Source: Chytridium lagenaria
Taxonomy: Eukaryota; Chytridiomycota; Chytridiomycetes; Chytridiales; Chytridiaceae
Reading direction: 5' to 3'
Assembly (NCBI GenBank): GCA_025449115.1
Contig: JAHLKC010000040.1
Location: 62,001 to 126,000, forward strand
Length of the DNA stretch: 64,000 bases
Position numbers and translations under genes: made by a program. Below, one piece after another: positions 46,030 through 63,969 of this stretch. Below the pieces are notes generated by a model. That model saw only the letters and a list, made by a program, of their open reading frames with translations, made no database searches and was not told where the DNA came from. The first letter of the stretch is position 1. Each line of letters opens with the position of its first letter.

Positions 46030-47308
46030 TTATGGTTGAAGGAGTTCAATAAACAAGAGAAGGAATAACCCCCATCCCAGAATGGTTCCTGCGATACAGA
46101 CGAGGGTGAGGGTTTTGGCTACCGATGCGTAATGCCGTGCTGTTGAGGTTCTGCCGCGGATAGCGTATCCGTCAACCTGGAGAAAAAGGTGTGGTAGGTT
46201 AATCTACGGATAGGGAGGAGATGGATGGTGTTGATGAATAATTACCTTGGATGCATAAAAAACAGCACAGAGACCGATAGGAAGCGTACACTAAAAAAAA
46301 AAGGGGGGGGTATTCATAAGGCTCACGGAACAACAAAACAAGTCAACATACCAAACAAAACGTTGACAAAATCGACGCAATAATAGATGGCCCCAACCAC
46401 GTCGCCACCAAATCCGAAGATGGTACTATCGCCTCCTCCTCCGCATCCTCTGTCCTTATCGCAGTCCCTCTCTGCCTTACCACATGCGGAACCTCATCCT
46501 CATCCAATTCATCATCGTCCAGCAATGGCATTCGAGCTTGCTCCGCCCCTCTCACCGTTTCCCCGTCCCGCGATGATCGTCTCATCATGCTGGTGAACGC
46601 CCCAAAGGTGTTGGAGGCGACGCGGGTGAAGTGGTTTGTGGGGGTGCGTTTTATACCGTCTGGGTTTGTGGTTGGTGAGGAGGTGGAACGGGTGGGTTTG
46701 GAGGGTGTTGGGGTTTTAACGGCTATGGAACGTCCTGGTTGTTTTTGTTGGGAGTCGGTGGGAGGTTGAGGAGGTGGGGGAATGGGATCACCGTTGGATA
46801 GCCTTGTGACCACATTTGAAGAAGGAACGGTGGGTTGTCCAGAGCCAAACGAAGGTTCCATTGAAGCCTCGTCATCAAAAGTCAAACGTCGTCCTTGTCC
46901 ACTTGTTTGACGATTCAAAGTGGTTGTCGTAGCGGTTATCCTCGGCAACGAAGGGGTATTGCTGAATGGATTCGGACCACTGGTGGAAGGTGTGGCAACT
47001 TGATTCCATGGGGAGGAGGTGCTGTATTCAAACGGTTGTGGAGCACGGAATGCATTACGGTCCCATGGGTCAGAATCGAGATCAGGCACACCACCACCTA
47101 GCATGTCTTCGTTCTCGTAAAGACGCATGCTACCCGAAGATGCTGTCCTCAAACCTCCCGCCAATACTCCTCCGTTGGGAGCGGCTCCAGTTCCTCCTCC
47201 TCCACCACCTAGTAAGATGATGTTATCATCATCGTCATCAAGGTTATCGTTTCGGAACATGACGCGGGTAAAAGTGCCGGTTTTTGATCCTCCGATGATG
47301 ACTTTCAA
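46030..47308 (-). CDS. CD225/dispanin-family membrane protein with long disordered N-terminus
   Basis: Exon 1 (about 46354..47308) encodes about 300 residues: acidic start NLDDDDDNIILL, a Gly-rich patch, then Ser/Thr/Pro-rich disorder with a proline run, and LLDDDELDEDEVPHV. The C-terminal CD225 domain spans three exons: TWLGPSIIASILSTFCL, then CTLPIGLCAVFYASK, then VDGYAIRGRTSTARHYASVA and KTLTLVCIAGTILGWGLFLL, stop at 46030. Splice junctions restore the hallmark C-x-P-x-G-x-x-A-x-x-Y-S-K-V pattern. Dispanins have two membrane segments with a cytosolic loop and act in membrane-trafficking contexts in many organisms; this one's task is unknown. Divergent from the CHD gene with about 170 bp between starts. 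Confidence 0.8.
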
Positions 47309-47480
47309 TGCAGATTACAGACCAACAGTCTTTCCTGTGAATGCCAAATTTTCTTTTCTGGCCCATCGAAAAGCCCCTCTCCATTACCATCATCAACGTC
47401 CCTCAACCTCACAAAAACTCTCATCAATCGACTAACGCAAGAGGAGGGTTAATTCTACATCAAGTAGCTTCCCGTCCACC

Positions 47481-53584
<6,104 letters not shown>

Positions 53585-54199
53585 ATTGGAAGCGGTGCTT
53601 TGAGTATCTATCAGTGCAAGTGGACTTAAAATATTTTCTGAGTTGCTTTCTTTTGCTGTTAATTTAAAAGCGTCTTGCTACATATTTTTCTGTTTTTGCT
53701 GTTGGCCGGCTCTATTTTTTATGCCGTTATATTTTTGTTGTTGTTTTCAACCCTCCATCCCATTTGGCTACGCTTTTTTACGGCAGGGGATCTACTATAT
53801 ACATATTATTTTCTACATGTCTTTGACCCTAGCTGCCATAATTTCTGTATTTCTCTTGGAATGAAATATGAGCGGAAAAGGAAAAGATAATGATGAGGGT
53901 GACAGATAGGGCGGTGATAAGGAAGTTGAAAAAGACGGGGAGAAAAAAAAAGAAAATCAAAAAAAGGGGGGGGATAAATTATATCGTTTTGTATAACTAT
54001 CACGATGTTTCAGACATCTGCGTCCGAGATTTTCTCCTAAAGAATTTCATCTTTAATACCAGCTTTCAGTCCTCCCCTCTTAAATTACAACCCGTTTGTC
54101 AAATAGTGTGGGTTCAATTCTCTCTCCATCATCAACAGCCCACATTCCGTCATCCGTCACCCATTTGTTCATACGAATACATATCTATTTCCGGCACAG
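53585..54199. other. Intergenic region, no gene seen
   Basis: T-rich 3' region of the CHD gene, then an A/G-rich patch (53930-53975) and the promoter side of the F-box gene. Confidence 0.45.
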
Positions 54200-55755
54200 T
54201 TGGCATTCACTTTAAGTCCGGGACCCGGTCTCCAAGGATTTCTAAGTGAAGCCGAAGGCATCCTCGGCTTCCTCGCCATCATCAATACCATCTTCGTCAT
54301 CCATGCATTCACTTCGGCGCAGACATTCGAAGTGGCCGCATCCGGCATCATGCCAATTGAGCCGATTGATGACCCACATGCATGGTGGGAAATGTTACCG
54401 TCAGAGCTCTTCATATCTGTGCTTGCTAATATGGCGCTTCCGCAAATTTGGAGGTTGAGGGGTGTTTCAAAGGAATGGAAGGTAAGTATCTTCTTTCTAC
54501 TTGTTATGCATGCACGTACTCGAACTTACATTGCACGTTCAAGGCTCTCGCAGAGACGGTGTTCAGCCAGCGTTTAAAATCACATCGTCCATGGCTAAAA
54601 AGGTGCTGGGAAGCTTCCGGCACCGATATTTACTCTTCATCTGGTTCTTTTATCATCCCGAGGAGGCCATGGGTAAGTTTATTACATCTCTGCATTCAAT
54701 CGCTAATTATAAACTTGAATGAAGTTCCACGTCCTCGTCGCTTCTACTATTCTCATCTTCTCGGAAACTCTGTATCTCCTCGATTGAGGAAGGAGTCGAG
54801 GATGTCAAAGTCGTCAATCTCTACTGCGGCGCTGTGGATCATCAGAACCAAACGATCGATTAATTGCTATGTCAGATCCAGGATACAAGGAATCAGGAAT
54901 CACAGAAAAGGGTCACTCCGAGTCCACTTTATTCCAAATGTAACACTTAACCGCAACTCAAACCTCACACGAAACGAATGGATTCTCAAAGCAGTTCTAC
55001 GATTAACCCTGACCTTGACTGCACAGGATGTAAAGCAGTTGATCCTTCATGTCATCTGGTCTCTTCACCCTCATCACCGCAGATACGGATCTCTCCGGCT
55101 CTGATGTTGGTGTTTCATCGTCACCGTCAAACCCTCCCGCTTAACAACTACAAATCCACCTTAACGACATATGAAATGATCAGCGAGTTTCGTTCAAGAT
55201 GAAGGCAACCATCTTCCAACTATGCCTTTCTTTGGCGTTAATCATCACGCAGACCCATCGGCCAACCCGAATTCCAGCTCTCTTTGCCCCTTTACACGTC
55301 GCGGTTGATCGCATCAAAGTCTATACTCTTACCTCTTCGCCTCCATGTGCATGGCTTCCGCAAAAGCATGGAACCCACTGCAAAATCAAGGCATCCTCTT
55401 CCTTTCGTTCCTGCTCATACAGCTCGAGCAGCATTCTGGCCAAAAGAACCTCTCAAAACCGTTCCGATTAGGGAAGAACTCAGAGTTTCAGTATTTCCGG
55501 CGGCAAAGATCCATATGTTAAGGGACAAGCTAAAGAGGCCGGTCTCCCATGGACTCCTTCTTACTGGACCTTCGACGTTGTGCTGCATTGGTTGTCGTTT
55601 TCCAGCCGGATGAGACCGTTGAGAGCCAGGAGATCATAGCAAAGAGTGCAGCCAATGTGATATCGTACCTTAAGGAGTATGAGAGTGTGATGGAGGCCAG
55701 TAGGAATCGGAGGAGACAGGCCAAGTTGGCCAACATGCGGCCTTACTCCATTTGA
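54200..55755 (+). CDS. F-box protein (3' structure uncertain)
   Basis: The first exon contains a clear F-box: WWEMLPSELFISVLANMALP followed by QIWRLRGVSKEWK, cut by a GTAAGT donor; the next exon continues ALAETVFSQRLKSHRPWLKR CWEASG. F-box proteins link substrates to SCF ubiquitin ligases through Skp1. No ATG is in frame at the 5' end before about 54350 (MPIEPIDDPHAWW), so the start is open. Downstream pieces (FHVLVASTILIFSETLYLLD, EEGVEDVKVVNLYCGAVDHQ, then KYIKGQAKEA-like and ISYLKEYESVMEASRNRRRQ with stop near 55755) lie in changing frames; whether they all belong to this gene is unclear, and no substrate-binding repeat was recognised. Confidence 0.5.
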
Positions 55756-55946
55756 TGAGGTGCTGTCGGATGCAGTATTCTGACTTTTAATGTTGATCGT
55801 TATTTCTGTTGTTTTTTTTTGGAAATTGGCAAATGTTAAATACATTTTGGGTTTTTGACAAGGTGCAGTGATCCGGGCACCGAGCGACACCACCAGCCCA
55901 CCATCCTCCCCTCCACCATTCATAAACCCCATATTGAACGATTAAT

Positions 55947-57485
55947 ATGATCCGTAGAACATCACGTACTTTAAAAAAGAATCCCAGCTTTTCAGGCTCA
56001 ACAGTATCGGTCAACAAGCCAGCCATTATCGCTTTCAAGCAACAATCCCTCGCACACTCTTCATTCCTTCTCACACCCAGAGTCCTTCTCCCATCGCTCT
56101 TCATAGTTGCCACAATCTTCATTGCTATTGGAGCTATCTTGTTCTCTGCCAGTAAAAAACTCGCGGATGAGGTCATTATTGACTACACCAACTGCTCCCA
56201 AGATGCTACCACACTGTACACTTCTCCGTCGCAAGGGTCTGGATCATCATCGACAATTGAATCTTGGAGATATGACCCCATTACAAAAACTTGCTATGTC
56301 AGGTTCAGGGTATTTGAGGCGATACCGGCACCTGTGTTCCTGTACATCAGGTTGACTAAGTTTTTCCAGAATCACCGATTGTACGTAAAGTCAAAGAATG
56401 ACGAGCAGCTCAAGGTAATTTGCGCTGCTTCATATTAGACAACGTCGGATATCAAATAACACACCCTATTTTTATCTTATAATGTTAGGGAAAGGTCTTC
56501 CAAGGGGTACGAGCTTTGTTTAATTCTCTAGCAAGATCTGTGCATAAGAAGTTTTAACCCATCAATTATATCAACTATAGGCGGGTGATCTTGGATCTCC
56601 TGTCGACAAAAACTGTGGATGGCTTCAATACGCAAATTGCGAAGCTTCCGGTTCTAACGCTGTGAAGAACGTGGATTGCATTCCACCCGCAGACCAAAGA
56701 GATCCTTTGATTCAAAGAGCGGATCGCATGGCGCAATACTATCCATGCGGGTTAATCGCAAACTCTTTTTTTTTCAGGTACGAATAATACTTGCAGGACA
56801 ATATTCAGAATTGAAGAACCGCTTGGAGAGCACTACTAACACGTCACTAGACGATATCTCCAGCTTTCAGTGTACCGGTCCTGCCGTCAGTCCACAAAGC
56901 TCTGAGCCTGTTTGCACTATCCAGTCGCTTTCGATCCCAAACAGCTATGCTTTCTCTGACAAGAACATTGGTATCAAGCTTCCATATTTTAAAACCGGCT
57001 GGGCGACTTCGAATCCCACCCTTCAATCTCAAATCAATACTAGATTGATCCCTCCACCAGCATGGCGGAAAGCTTGGCCAAGCTTATATGGAGACGGGTA
57101 CAACGTGACCAACTTGCCTGATTTGAATGAAATGGAACGATTTCATAATTGGATGAGGCCGGCGGGGATGCCGACGTTCAGAAAGCTTTGGGGAAGGAAT
57201 GACGCAAGTGACTTTGAAAGAGGTGTTTGGGAAATTCAAATTGTAGATAGTAAGTCTTTCTTTCTGCCTTTTTATAGTCTTTGCTTGAAGATAACAAAAA
57301 ATCGTTATTTCCGTGTAGACTTCGAAACTCGACGGTACAAGGGCACAAAATCACTAGTTATTGCAACAGCATCGTTCATAGGATCGAAAAATAACTTCAT
57401 GGCACTTGCGTTCCTTGCTGTTGGGGTCAGCACCGGGACATGTGCCATCGCGTTCCTATGTCATCTCAGGGTATTCGAAAGGTAA
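55947..57485 (+). CDS. CDC50/LEM3-family P4-ATPase (flippase) beta subunit
   Basis: CDC50 proteins are needed for ER exit and activity of phospholipid flippases. Start MIRRTSRTLKKNPSFSG with a basic cytosolic tail, then TM1 (SLFIVATIFIAIGAILFSAS) preceded by LLTPRVLLP. Ectodomain: VIIDYTNCSQ, KTCYVRFRVFEAIPAPVFLY, RLTKFFQNHRLYVKSKNDEQ, then exons DLGSPVDKNCGWLQYANCEA, YYPCGLIANS, SFQCTGPAVSPQ, IGIKLPYFKTGWATSNPT, EMERFHNWMRPAGMPTFRKL and YGDGYNVT. C-terminal part after the intron near 57250: VIATASFIGSKNNFMALAFL and TM2 FLAVGVSTGTCAIAFLCHL, stop at 57485. Conserved Cys pairs and YPCGLIANS are family hallmarks. The mid-gene exon boundaries around 56415-56780 include likely indels. Confidence 0.92.
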
Positions 57486-57794
57486 TTGGAGGGGTTGTCT
57501 TTCCTGCTCTCAAGCTGTTGTCTCCTTCTTTTATATCTCTCTCTCCTATCCTCCCACTCCATCTTTTGCATAACGAAAACAAAGCTGATCCCTATATTCT
57601 CAAAATAGCCGAACTGGAAGTCGAAAGTATCTTTCATGGAACCGATAAAGCGACGTTGCGGCATCAACAAAATGCATTTTATTCCCATGTTGTTATTGTA
57701 TTTAACATAACTGTCTAATAAATTTAATAGACTCTAAGAGGCTCATTTTATTTCCATCTTCTCCTTTTTTAACTTCATCTGTCCCTTCAGAAGA

Positions 57795-59023
57795 ATGATG
57801 ACGATAAAAAAATGATGTCACTCCGTCGACTTGTGTCCCAGAATCGCAATAGGCATGTGGATAAAGAACTTCGAGTGGATCTTGACCTCACATGTAAAAC
57901 ACTTGCGCGTCGACAATACTGATGAAAGACATTACGCCAAACCTGATTGCGATGGGGTATCCTGCCAGGAATATGGAGGGATTGTACCGAAATCACATCA
58001 ATGATGTCTGTTGGATGTTTAAAGTGAAGCCTTCACTGACTCTTGAAAGGTGATCCGGTTTTTCGAAGCAAGACATCGGGATCGATACTACCTCTTCAAT
58101 CTTTGCTCTGAACGGAGCTATTCGCCAACACCCTTTAACAACCGAGGTGAGGTGAAGGAGAAAGGAAATGCCTAAGACAACCTTCCTTTGCAAGTGGCAC
58201 GATACCCTTTTGATGACCATCAGGCACCGCCATTCTCCCTTATCCCGTTGCTTTGCCGAGAGATTCAAGGATGGTTATCGAAAGATGAGTTAAATGTAGC
58301 TGTGATCCATTGTAAGGCGGGGAAGGGACGGACGGGGTTGATGGTGTGCTGCTACCTTTTGTTCAGCGGCCAATGCAAAACAGCGGAGGAGGCTATGCAA
58401 CTTTATGGGTCATTGCGGACATCAGATGGAAAGGTTCGCCCTTATGAATGCTCAACTTGGTTTTTGATACTGACTAGGGGCTTACGATACCAAGTCAGAT
58501 ACGATATCTACAGTATTTTGAAGCTCTCATTTCGAGAAGTCTTTCTTACGAGGTGCTGCAAATGACGCTGTTATCTATTAATTTGACTTTTCTGCCACCG
58601 CAACTCACAGGTTTATAGCTGTTTTATATTAATATTAACGACCGTAAGAAATTCGTGCAGAAGTTTGGACAGTGACGGACGCGGGCAATAAACAGCTTGC
58701 ATGGCGCTCGGAACCAGTAGTAAGGCTTAAATGCCCGCTCATCCATGATGCTTAATCTTTTATTCAAGGTAAAAAACAATCAAACTGGAGCCTTTTCCAT
58801 CCCCTCCACTCTCACCATGCATGGGGATGTCCGCATCATATTCTTTTCAAGAAACCGGCGGCTGTTTCAACTATGGGCAAATACTTTTTTCTTGGCCATG
58901 GATGAACATGCTGATTCTAATATTGTAGCCGGCTTTGGGGTCAGCGAGTTGGATGGTGCGCCACGAAAACAATACAGTGCGAATATGCGAGTCGAGTTGG
59001 AAGTTAAAAAGCTTTATTATTAG
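57795..59023 (+). CDS. PTEN: PTEN phosphoinositide 3-phosphatase
   Basis: Dual-specificity/lipid phosphatase reversing PI3K signalling. Start at 57795 or 57812 (an A7 run at 57805-57811 disturbs the frame): SLRRLVSQNRNRHVDKELRV DLDLT, a 35-nt intron 57894..57928, then YITPNLIAMGYPARNMEGLY and RNHIND, intron, VIRFFEARHRDRYYLFNLCS ERSY, intron, VARYPFDDHQAP, the catalytic P-loop VIHCKAGKGRTGLM (Cys/Arg present, with the two Lys typical of PTEN), LYGSLRTSDGK, intron, GLTIPSQIRYLQYFEALI. The C2 domain follows, ending MHGDVRIIFFSRNRRLF and QLWANTFFL; stop at 59023. No long tail after the C2 domain. All splice joins restore PTEN sequence. Confidence 0.92.
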
Positions 59024-59139
59024 CTTCCCAAAAATAAACTATTTCCAAAAAAAATGAGGCGTCCTGATTCTTGTATAAAAGGGGTATGAGGCCCCCATCT
59101 AATGTCTCCGCATCAGAAAGCGTACATCAAAATCAAATC

Positions 59140-59475
59140 ATGACCCGCTCTAAGAAATTTGAAGGAAGGAACATTAAGACTCCTGGGTAGCTAAACTATT
59201 GAAGTCCCCTTTTTGTTTTCAATAATACTAATGTGAGCTTATTTTATAGAAACAACGGGAAGTTTGGCGTCAAGAAGAACGGTTCTGGGAAAGGCAACTG
59301 GGGACGCGACGGCGATGAGCTGATGGACATTGACATTAGGAAGGTTGAGGCGAAGTCTCCCTCCAGTCCAAGTAAGATTCAGGTCATCCCCTCTCCCTTT
59401 GCCGCCTCCTCGCCAACAAAGCCAGGTACTGGGTCCTCTGGCACTAAGTCCAACAAGCGCAAGGCTCGGAAATGA
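59140..59475 (+). CDS. Small Stm1/SERBP1-like basic protein
   Basis: ATG at 59140 (MTRSKKFEGRNIKTPG), intron from 59188 to about 59250, then NNGKFGVKKNGSGKGNWGRD GDELMD, an Ile/Asp patch, a Ser/Pro/Thr-rich stretch and a basic end KSNKRKARK. The GSGKGNWGxxGDEL block resembles the GGxGxxNWGxxxDEL motif of the Stm1/HABP4/SERBP1 ribosome-associated family, and short fungal proteins of this form are common. About 90 residues. Assignment is by that motif only; an RNA- or ribosome-binding role is an inference. It sits 117 bp past PTEN and 118 bp before the DUF1769 gene. Confidence 0.55.
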
Positions 59476-59592
59476 ATGACGAATGATTTGAACTCAGCCT
59501 CCCTTGATACCAAAGTTTGAATAAAAGGGATTGCACAATCACATTGTTGTGACGCTTCATTTGGTTGAAAAAAAATACATTTGCCCTCCACT

Positions 59593-60701
59593 ATGGTGAA
59601 GGATGCTTCCGATTTGATCCTCCGTATCCGTGCTGGTCCTGGATATGACCAGGAAAACCTTCAAGTCGTCAACGTCAACGATGAGGCAAATCCTATACTC
59701 ATAGACTCTGAGCACTTTACAGGCTATCTCGTAGTTCGTATGCACAACTTCAACGGCATGACTCCTGAAAATAAGCAACCCATCCGCAACCCACCCTCAA
59801 ATTACTTCAAGGGGCATCATCGCCGCTACTCCATCATGGTGCAAGGTCGTTGGAAAAAGGCCTGGAACGGTGATGAAATCATTTTCGGGATTGATGCAGA
59901 TCAAAGAATAGAACACCCAGGAGTCAACCTCGAGTCAAAATTGCCAAATGGTTGGATCCTGGTATTGACGTTGACCTGTCGTCTGATCAACCTTGGGTCT
60001 ATACGCATTTGTGCCGCAATGAATTCCCTAGCCATATACCGTATCAGCGATCCGGAAATTTGGGATTTGACTTCTCATGAGGAGCAATCAGACCTCAATG
60101 ACACTTCTTCCATGGACCACCACACAGACCACCCCAAACGCTTCAAAGACATCTTAGCAAAAAGAAAAACCTCATTCACCCTCCAGCTCAAGTAGTTCTC
60201 TTCCGTCAACCCAAAGTCTCGATCAAAAACAAACTATTGACCCTCACCCCCACCCCTTCCCCGCAAACTACATTGGCCGTTGGTCATTCCACTCCCCCAA
60301 TCCCCGATTCTACCGGCCTTCTCTTTGATGCGCCTAATGCCCCCTCCCTCCCCTCCTACGAAAAGCGGAAACGCCACTTTGCAGACCCCGCAGCCCGTCG
60401 TGCCGCCCAAATCCATACAGAGAACATTTACGCAATGGATTTCTACGACGGGTATTTCGACTTTAACGCCGTGTGTCTGCGGCTCCCCGGCTTTTCTGTG
60501 AACGCGCTCAAGTACTATGATGGGCAACCCCTACGTTTTGTATGTAGGACGAGAGATCGATCTGTCACGTTTTTGCTGTGCATTTTGAATTGCTGGGAGA
60601 GGGAGGCGTTGGGGTTGCTTGGGGAGGCTGAGGAGAAGGTGGAGAACGGTGGCGAGGGAGGGAACGAGGGGTTTTTCGCACGATCTTCTACCACCCCCTG
60701 A
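59593..60701 (+). CDS. DUF1769-family fungal protein
   Basis: Fungal family of unknown function. Start ATG 59593 (MVKDASDLILRIRAGPGYDQ). The order of conserved blocks fits DUF1769: VNDEANPILIDSEHFTGYLV, VRMHNFNGMTPE, NYFKGHHRRYSIMVQGRWKK, WNGDEIIFGIDAD, then (frame change near 59940) DPGIDVDLSSDQPWVYTHLC RNEFPSHI, a Pro/Ser/Thr linker, and after another frame change GRWSFHSP and the C-terminal block AMDFYDGYFDFNAVCLRLPG FSVNALKYYDGQPLRFVC. Predicted cytosolic, no TM or signal peptide. Ends with a Gly/Glu-rich tail at 60701. Confidence 0.72.
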
Positions 60702-61254
60702 AGTTTTGGGCTGACGATGGGAGGGGCGATTTCAGGTTGAGCCTTAAAATGTTACGACCTCATGTGTTTTATGTTTTTTATAGTTTTTTAGTTTTGGGTT
60801 GATTGGTGCTTTCGAACGTAACTATGTCCTTTATGATTTCTTGGCCGGCGCAAGTGTTTATAGTGTTTTTTGGTTTATTATTTATAAGAAAAGCCATGCT
60901 CGTTCGTTCCTTGCGAAATCTTTTTTTTTGGGGGTGTGCTTTTTCCTTATATTAGTGGGTGTGTTTTTTTAGGATTTTCCAATATCACGGAAAGTATAAA
61001 AGGGTTCAGCTTATGGTTGAATGAATGCAAAGGTGAGTGCTGTGTATTCACCGTCTATAAAAAAAAGTGAATTACAACAATTATCATATCAAGTCAACGA
61101 CGAAAAAGAAAAAACAACATCACCAATTCACAAGTAGGTAGGCAGGTATACCGAGAAAGGCATGAAAAGAGCAAACACAGACGCCGACGCAATATAGTCA
61201 TGGAACGAGTCGGAGAAGGAGGAGAAGGATGGGGTGGGAGAAAAAGACATTTGT
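60702..61254. other. Convergent spacer, no gene seen
   Basis: T-rich 3' region of the DUF1769 gene followed by A-rich 3' region of the membrane-protein gene. Confidence 0.45.
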
Positions 61255-63969
61255 TCAGAAGGCCGGGTTCTCGGGGACATTTAAAACTGACCTAGTCTCT
61301 GTCCCTACAAAGAAGAAGACGACGGCAACCATTGCGATGAGCATTTCAAGCCGTGTCGTGAAAAAACTCAAGAGAAAGTAGGCTTTCCTAGGCCTCGAGG
61401 GATCAACCAGAACAAAGAGGCCAGAATCGTAGAGTACTCCTAATGCTCATTAGCAAATATGCACAAAAATAATATAAAGTCTTGCTAAAAACATCAAATT
61501 AGTCGGATGAACTTACCCACAGCACCCTCCGCTAACGTTCCATTACTCCCTTCTGCAAATCTTCTTGGCACAACCGCAAGCGTCACAACCCTCGCATTCC
61601 CAAATGCTCCCGCTAACCCGGCCAACTCCGTATTCCATAGAGTTTGCACCATCCAAGGCCCAAATATTGCATTTTCGACCAACGACGGTCTTGCCGAAAC
61701 AGGAATTCCATCAAAGAACGCCGCAACTTCCGGTGCAATAGCATAAGGGTCGATGGCTTGTGGTTCAATTCACCATCCAGCCGTCTCCGCTTCATGGAAA
61801 TAATGCTGTCGCTCTAGAAATGTTAGAGAGAACTTGTAAGTGAAAGACTTACGTCTGTTACGAAGGTGGCCGTTTCGCCATCAGCATCCATGGTTGCCCC
61901 TCGAACTCTCATTTGCGTCGGTGTGAGACCTCGTATATTTCTCATAGACTTAAAGTATCCGGAAGGATTCTCGCTCGTAACCCGTCTGGGATCATAATCT
62001 ATAGTATGATGGCAGATCTGTAAATAAACGCCACACTCGTCGTTCTATTGTTGGTGGCTATAAAGTGGGTTAAGTGAAAGAAAAATGGTTCTTAGCTAAC
62101 CTAGAACCGGATTCGTTAAAAATGGAATTCGTCAACATGAGGCGGTTCTTCTTCGCCCTCAGCTTTCAAAGATGCGATTTCCTAACATAAAAATAAAATA
62201 GAAATTAAGACCTTAGAAAGTCTTCATAGTAGTAGACGGTCTTGAGAATTGAAGCCTATAAAACTTACCGCAAAAATTTTCTCGGATCTTCCACTCGGAT
62301 GAACCTTTTAATAATCAGCTAAGACACTTAACTAACTAATTCGAAAAAATATGACACTCAATAAACACCTGCTTCAAATACAATTATTGCCGAAAAATGG
62401 AAAGTATCATCATCAAGCGACTTATATCTCATATCGAGAACAGCAAAATCCCCTTCTCTGAAAATTGCAGTATAATCAGTATGAGTGCCAGCCATAAATA
62501 AATACAGAAAAAACTTGGACAATAAAGCAGCCGAAGCCAATTTTTACGTACCTCGCGTAGAGCTCAATGAGAGCAAGTGTAGTCCCGCTAGAACTCTTTT
62601 CTACGCATAAAAAGGATTAATATAGACGTTAAAAAAGAATCGGAAACCATACGCACCATATCTCGGCCTACAATAGTGTCCCGAACTCTAGCTTCCATCC
62701 GTCTCTCGCAAAAGCCTTAGCCCTTGCTTCATTCTTTACAATCCTAAAGCTGCGAATCAAGCTGCCTATGACACACATACGAAAAAGGAGAGTATCATGA
62801 GGAAAAAGAGAAGTTTGAACGAGAATTAATAAGAACAAAGAAAAAAAGATAGAAAAGTTACCTAGAGTAAAGAAAGTTCCCAGTGTAGCTATATGCGAAC
62901 CGATGTATCCACATATTACCAGGCATCTCCCATGAGGGTATTGAGTTCTGGTTTTTGAGATTCAGAGCAAGCCCAAAATCCAGGATCTGTGATCATCCTC
63001 TTCAAAAACCACTTACAATCTTTCATGTGTATTAACGTCGCATTCCAAAGCAAAAAAAACCGCAAATAAAACGAGGTAATCTGAACAAGGCAAAGATTCA
63101 GCTTTGAACTTACCTGCTCCATCCCCAAAATCTTCCTCATCTACTTCCATCTCGCCCTCACGCACCATTTCCCATCCCCACCAACGTCCACCACATCCCC
63201 AAAATATTGTACAAACTCCCCTTCAACCCGATACCTCACAAACGCCAGCTGCGGGGTTGGCGTTTTGTGTCTAGCAACCGTCACAAGGTGTATGCGTCCA
63301 TCCAACCTCCGAGCACTCATCAAACGTGCATTCACGGTATTCCGCGCCGCAAGTCCAGCATTCGGCGGGGTGGAGGTGGTGGAGGGGTATATCTCGTGAT
63401 GAGGGACGTTAAAGGTAGAGCGTAGAGCTGGAAAATAGCTGTCGAGGTTTAGTTTGTGTCTCGGGTGGAGGTGCAATACCTCGAATTGGTTGCACGTTAT
63501 TCGTGGATGGATCATTCTGTCCATCAGTTGAAGCATCCGCCAAGATGGTCTGCCCTGGAACTGTTGAGGTCATAGACGGTGAAGCCTCCGCGGTTGCCGG
63601 GTTCTTGACAACGCGGGCGAAATGCACGACCTGCCGATCGTCGGTGGGAAGAACATTATATTGAAATCGGAAACATCGGTGGGGTTGGCTGGTCTCACAG
63701 AATACGGAAAATGGATTTGGGATACGGCAAGCAGTGTGGGGATGGGGAAAGTCGGTGAATGCACGTATATGAGGCCTGTGTTTGGTAAAAAAGCCCATTC
63801 TCGTCAGCCAGTAAACGATGCATAACAAAAGCTATCGCAAAACAGTGGAGCGTAATCAACAACGTTCACATTACGGCAGTTCGTCTTTCGCGAGGTATGC
63901 TGTAGGATGCTTACCGAATATGAATATCAACCCTGCAGAGAGTATGATGAGGGACCTCCCAATCGACAT
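61255..63969 (-). CDS. Predicted type I-like membrane protein, many short exons, function unknown
   Basis: Not recognised. Start at 63969: MSIGRSLIILSAGLIFIF is a signal-anchor or signal peptide cut by a GTAAGC donor. Next exon: IYVHSPTFPIPTLLAVSQIH, FPYSVRPANPTDVSDFNIM, then (frame change near 63650) TDDRQVVHFARVVKNPATAE. Further pieces: LAFVRYRVEGEFVQYFGDVV, DPGFWACSESQ, MPGNMWIHRFAYSYTGNFLY, SFRIVKNEARAKAFARDGWK, FREGDFAVLDMRYKSLDDDT FHFSAII, YDPRRVTSENPSGYFKSMRN IRGLTPTQMRVRGATMDADG, then APEVAAFFDGIPVSARPSLV and AGAFGNARVVTLAVVPRRFA. The C-terminus has a TM helix LEMLIAMVAVVFFFVG and a short tail, stop at 61255. The bulk between the two hydrophobic ends should be luminal/extracellular and beta-rich. 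The exon borders are only approximate. Confidence 0.55.

Noticed and set aside
54095..54140. tRNA-like T-loop (GGTTCAATTC)
   Set aside because: No matching acceptor, D or anticodon arms could be found around it.
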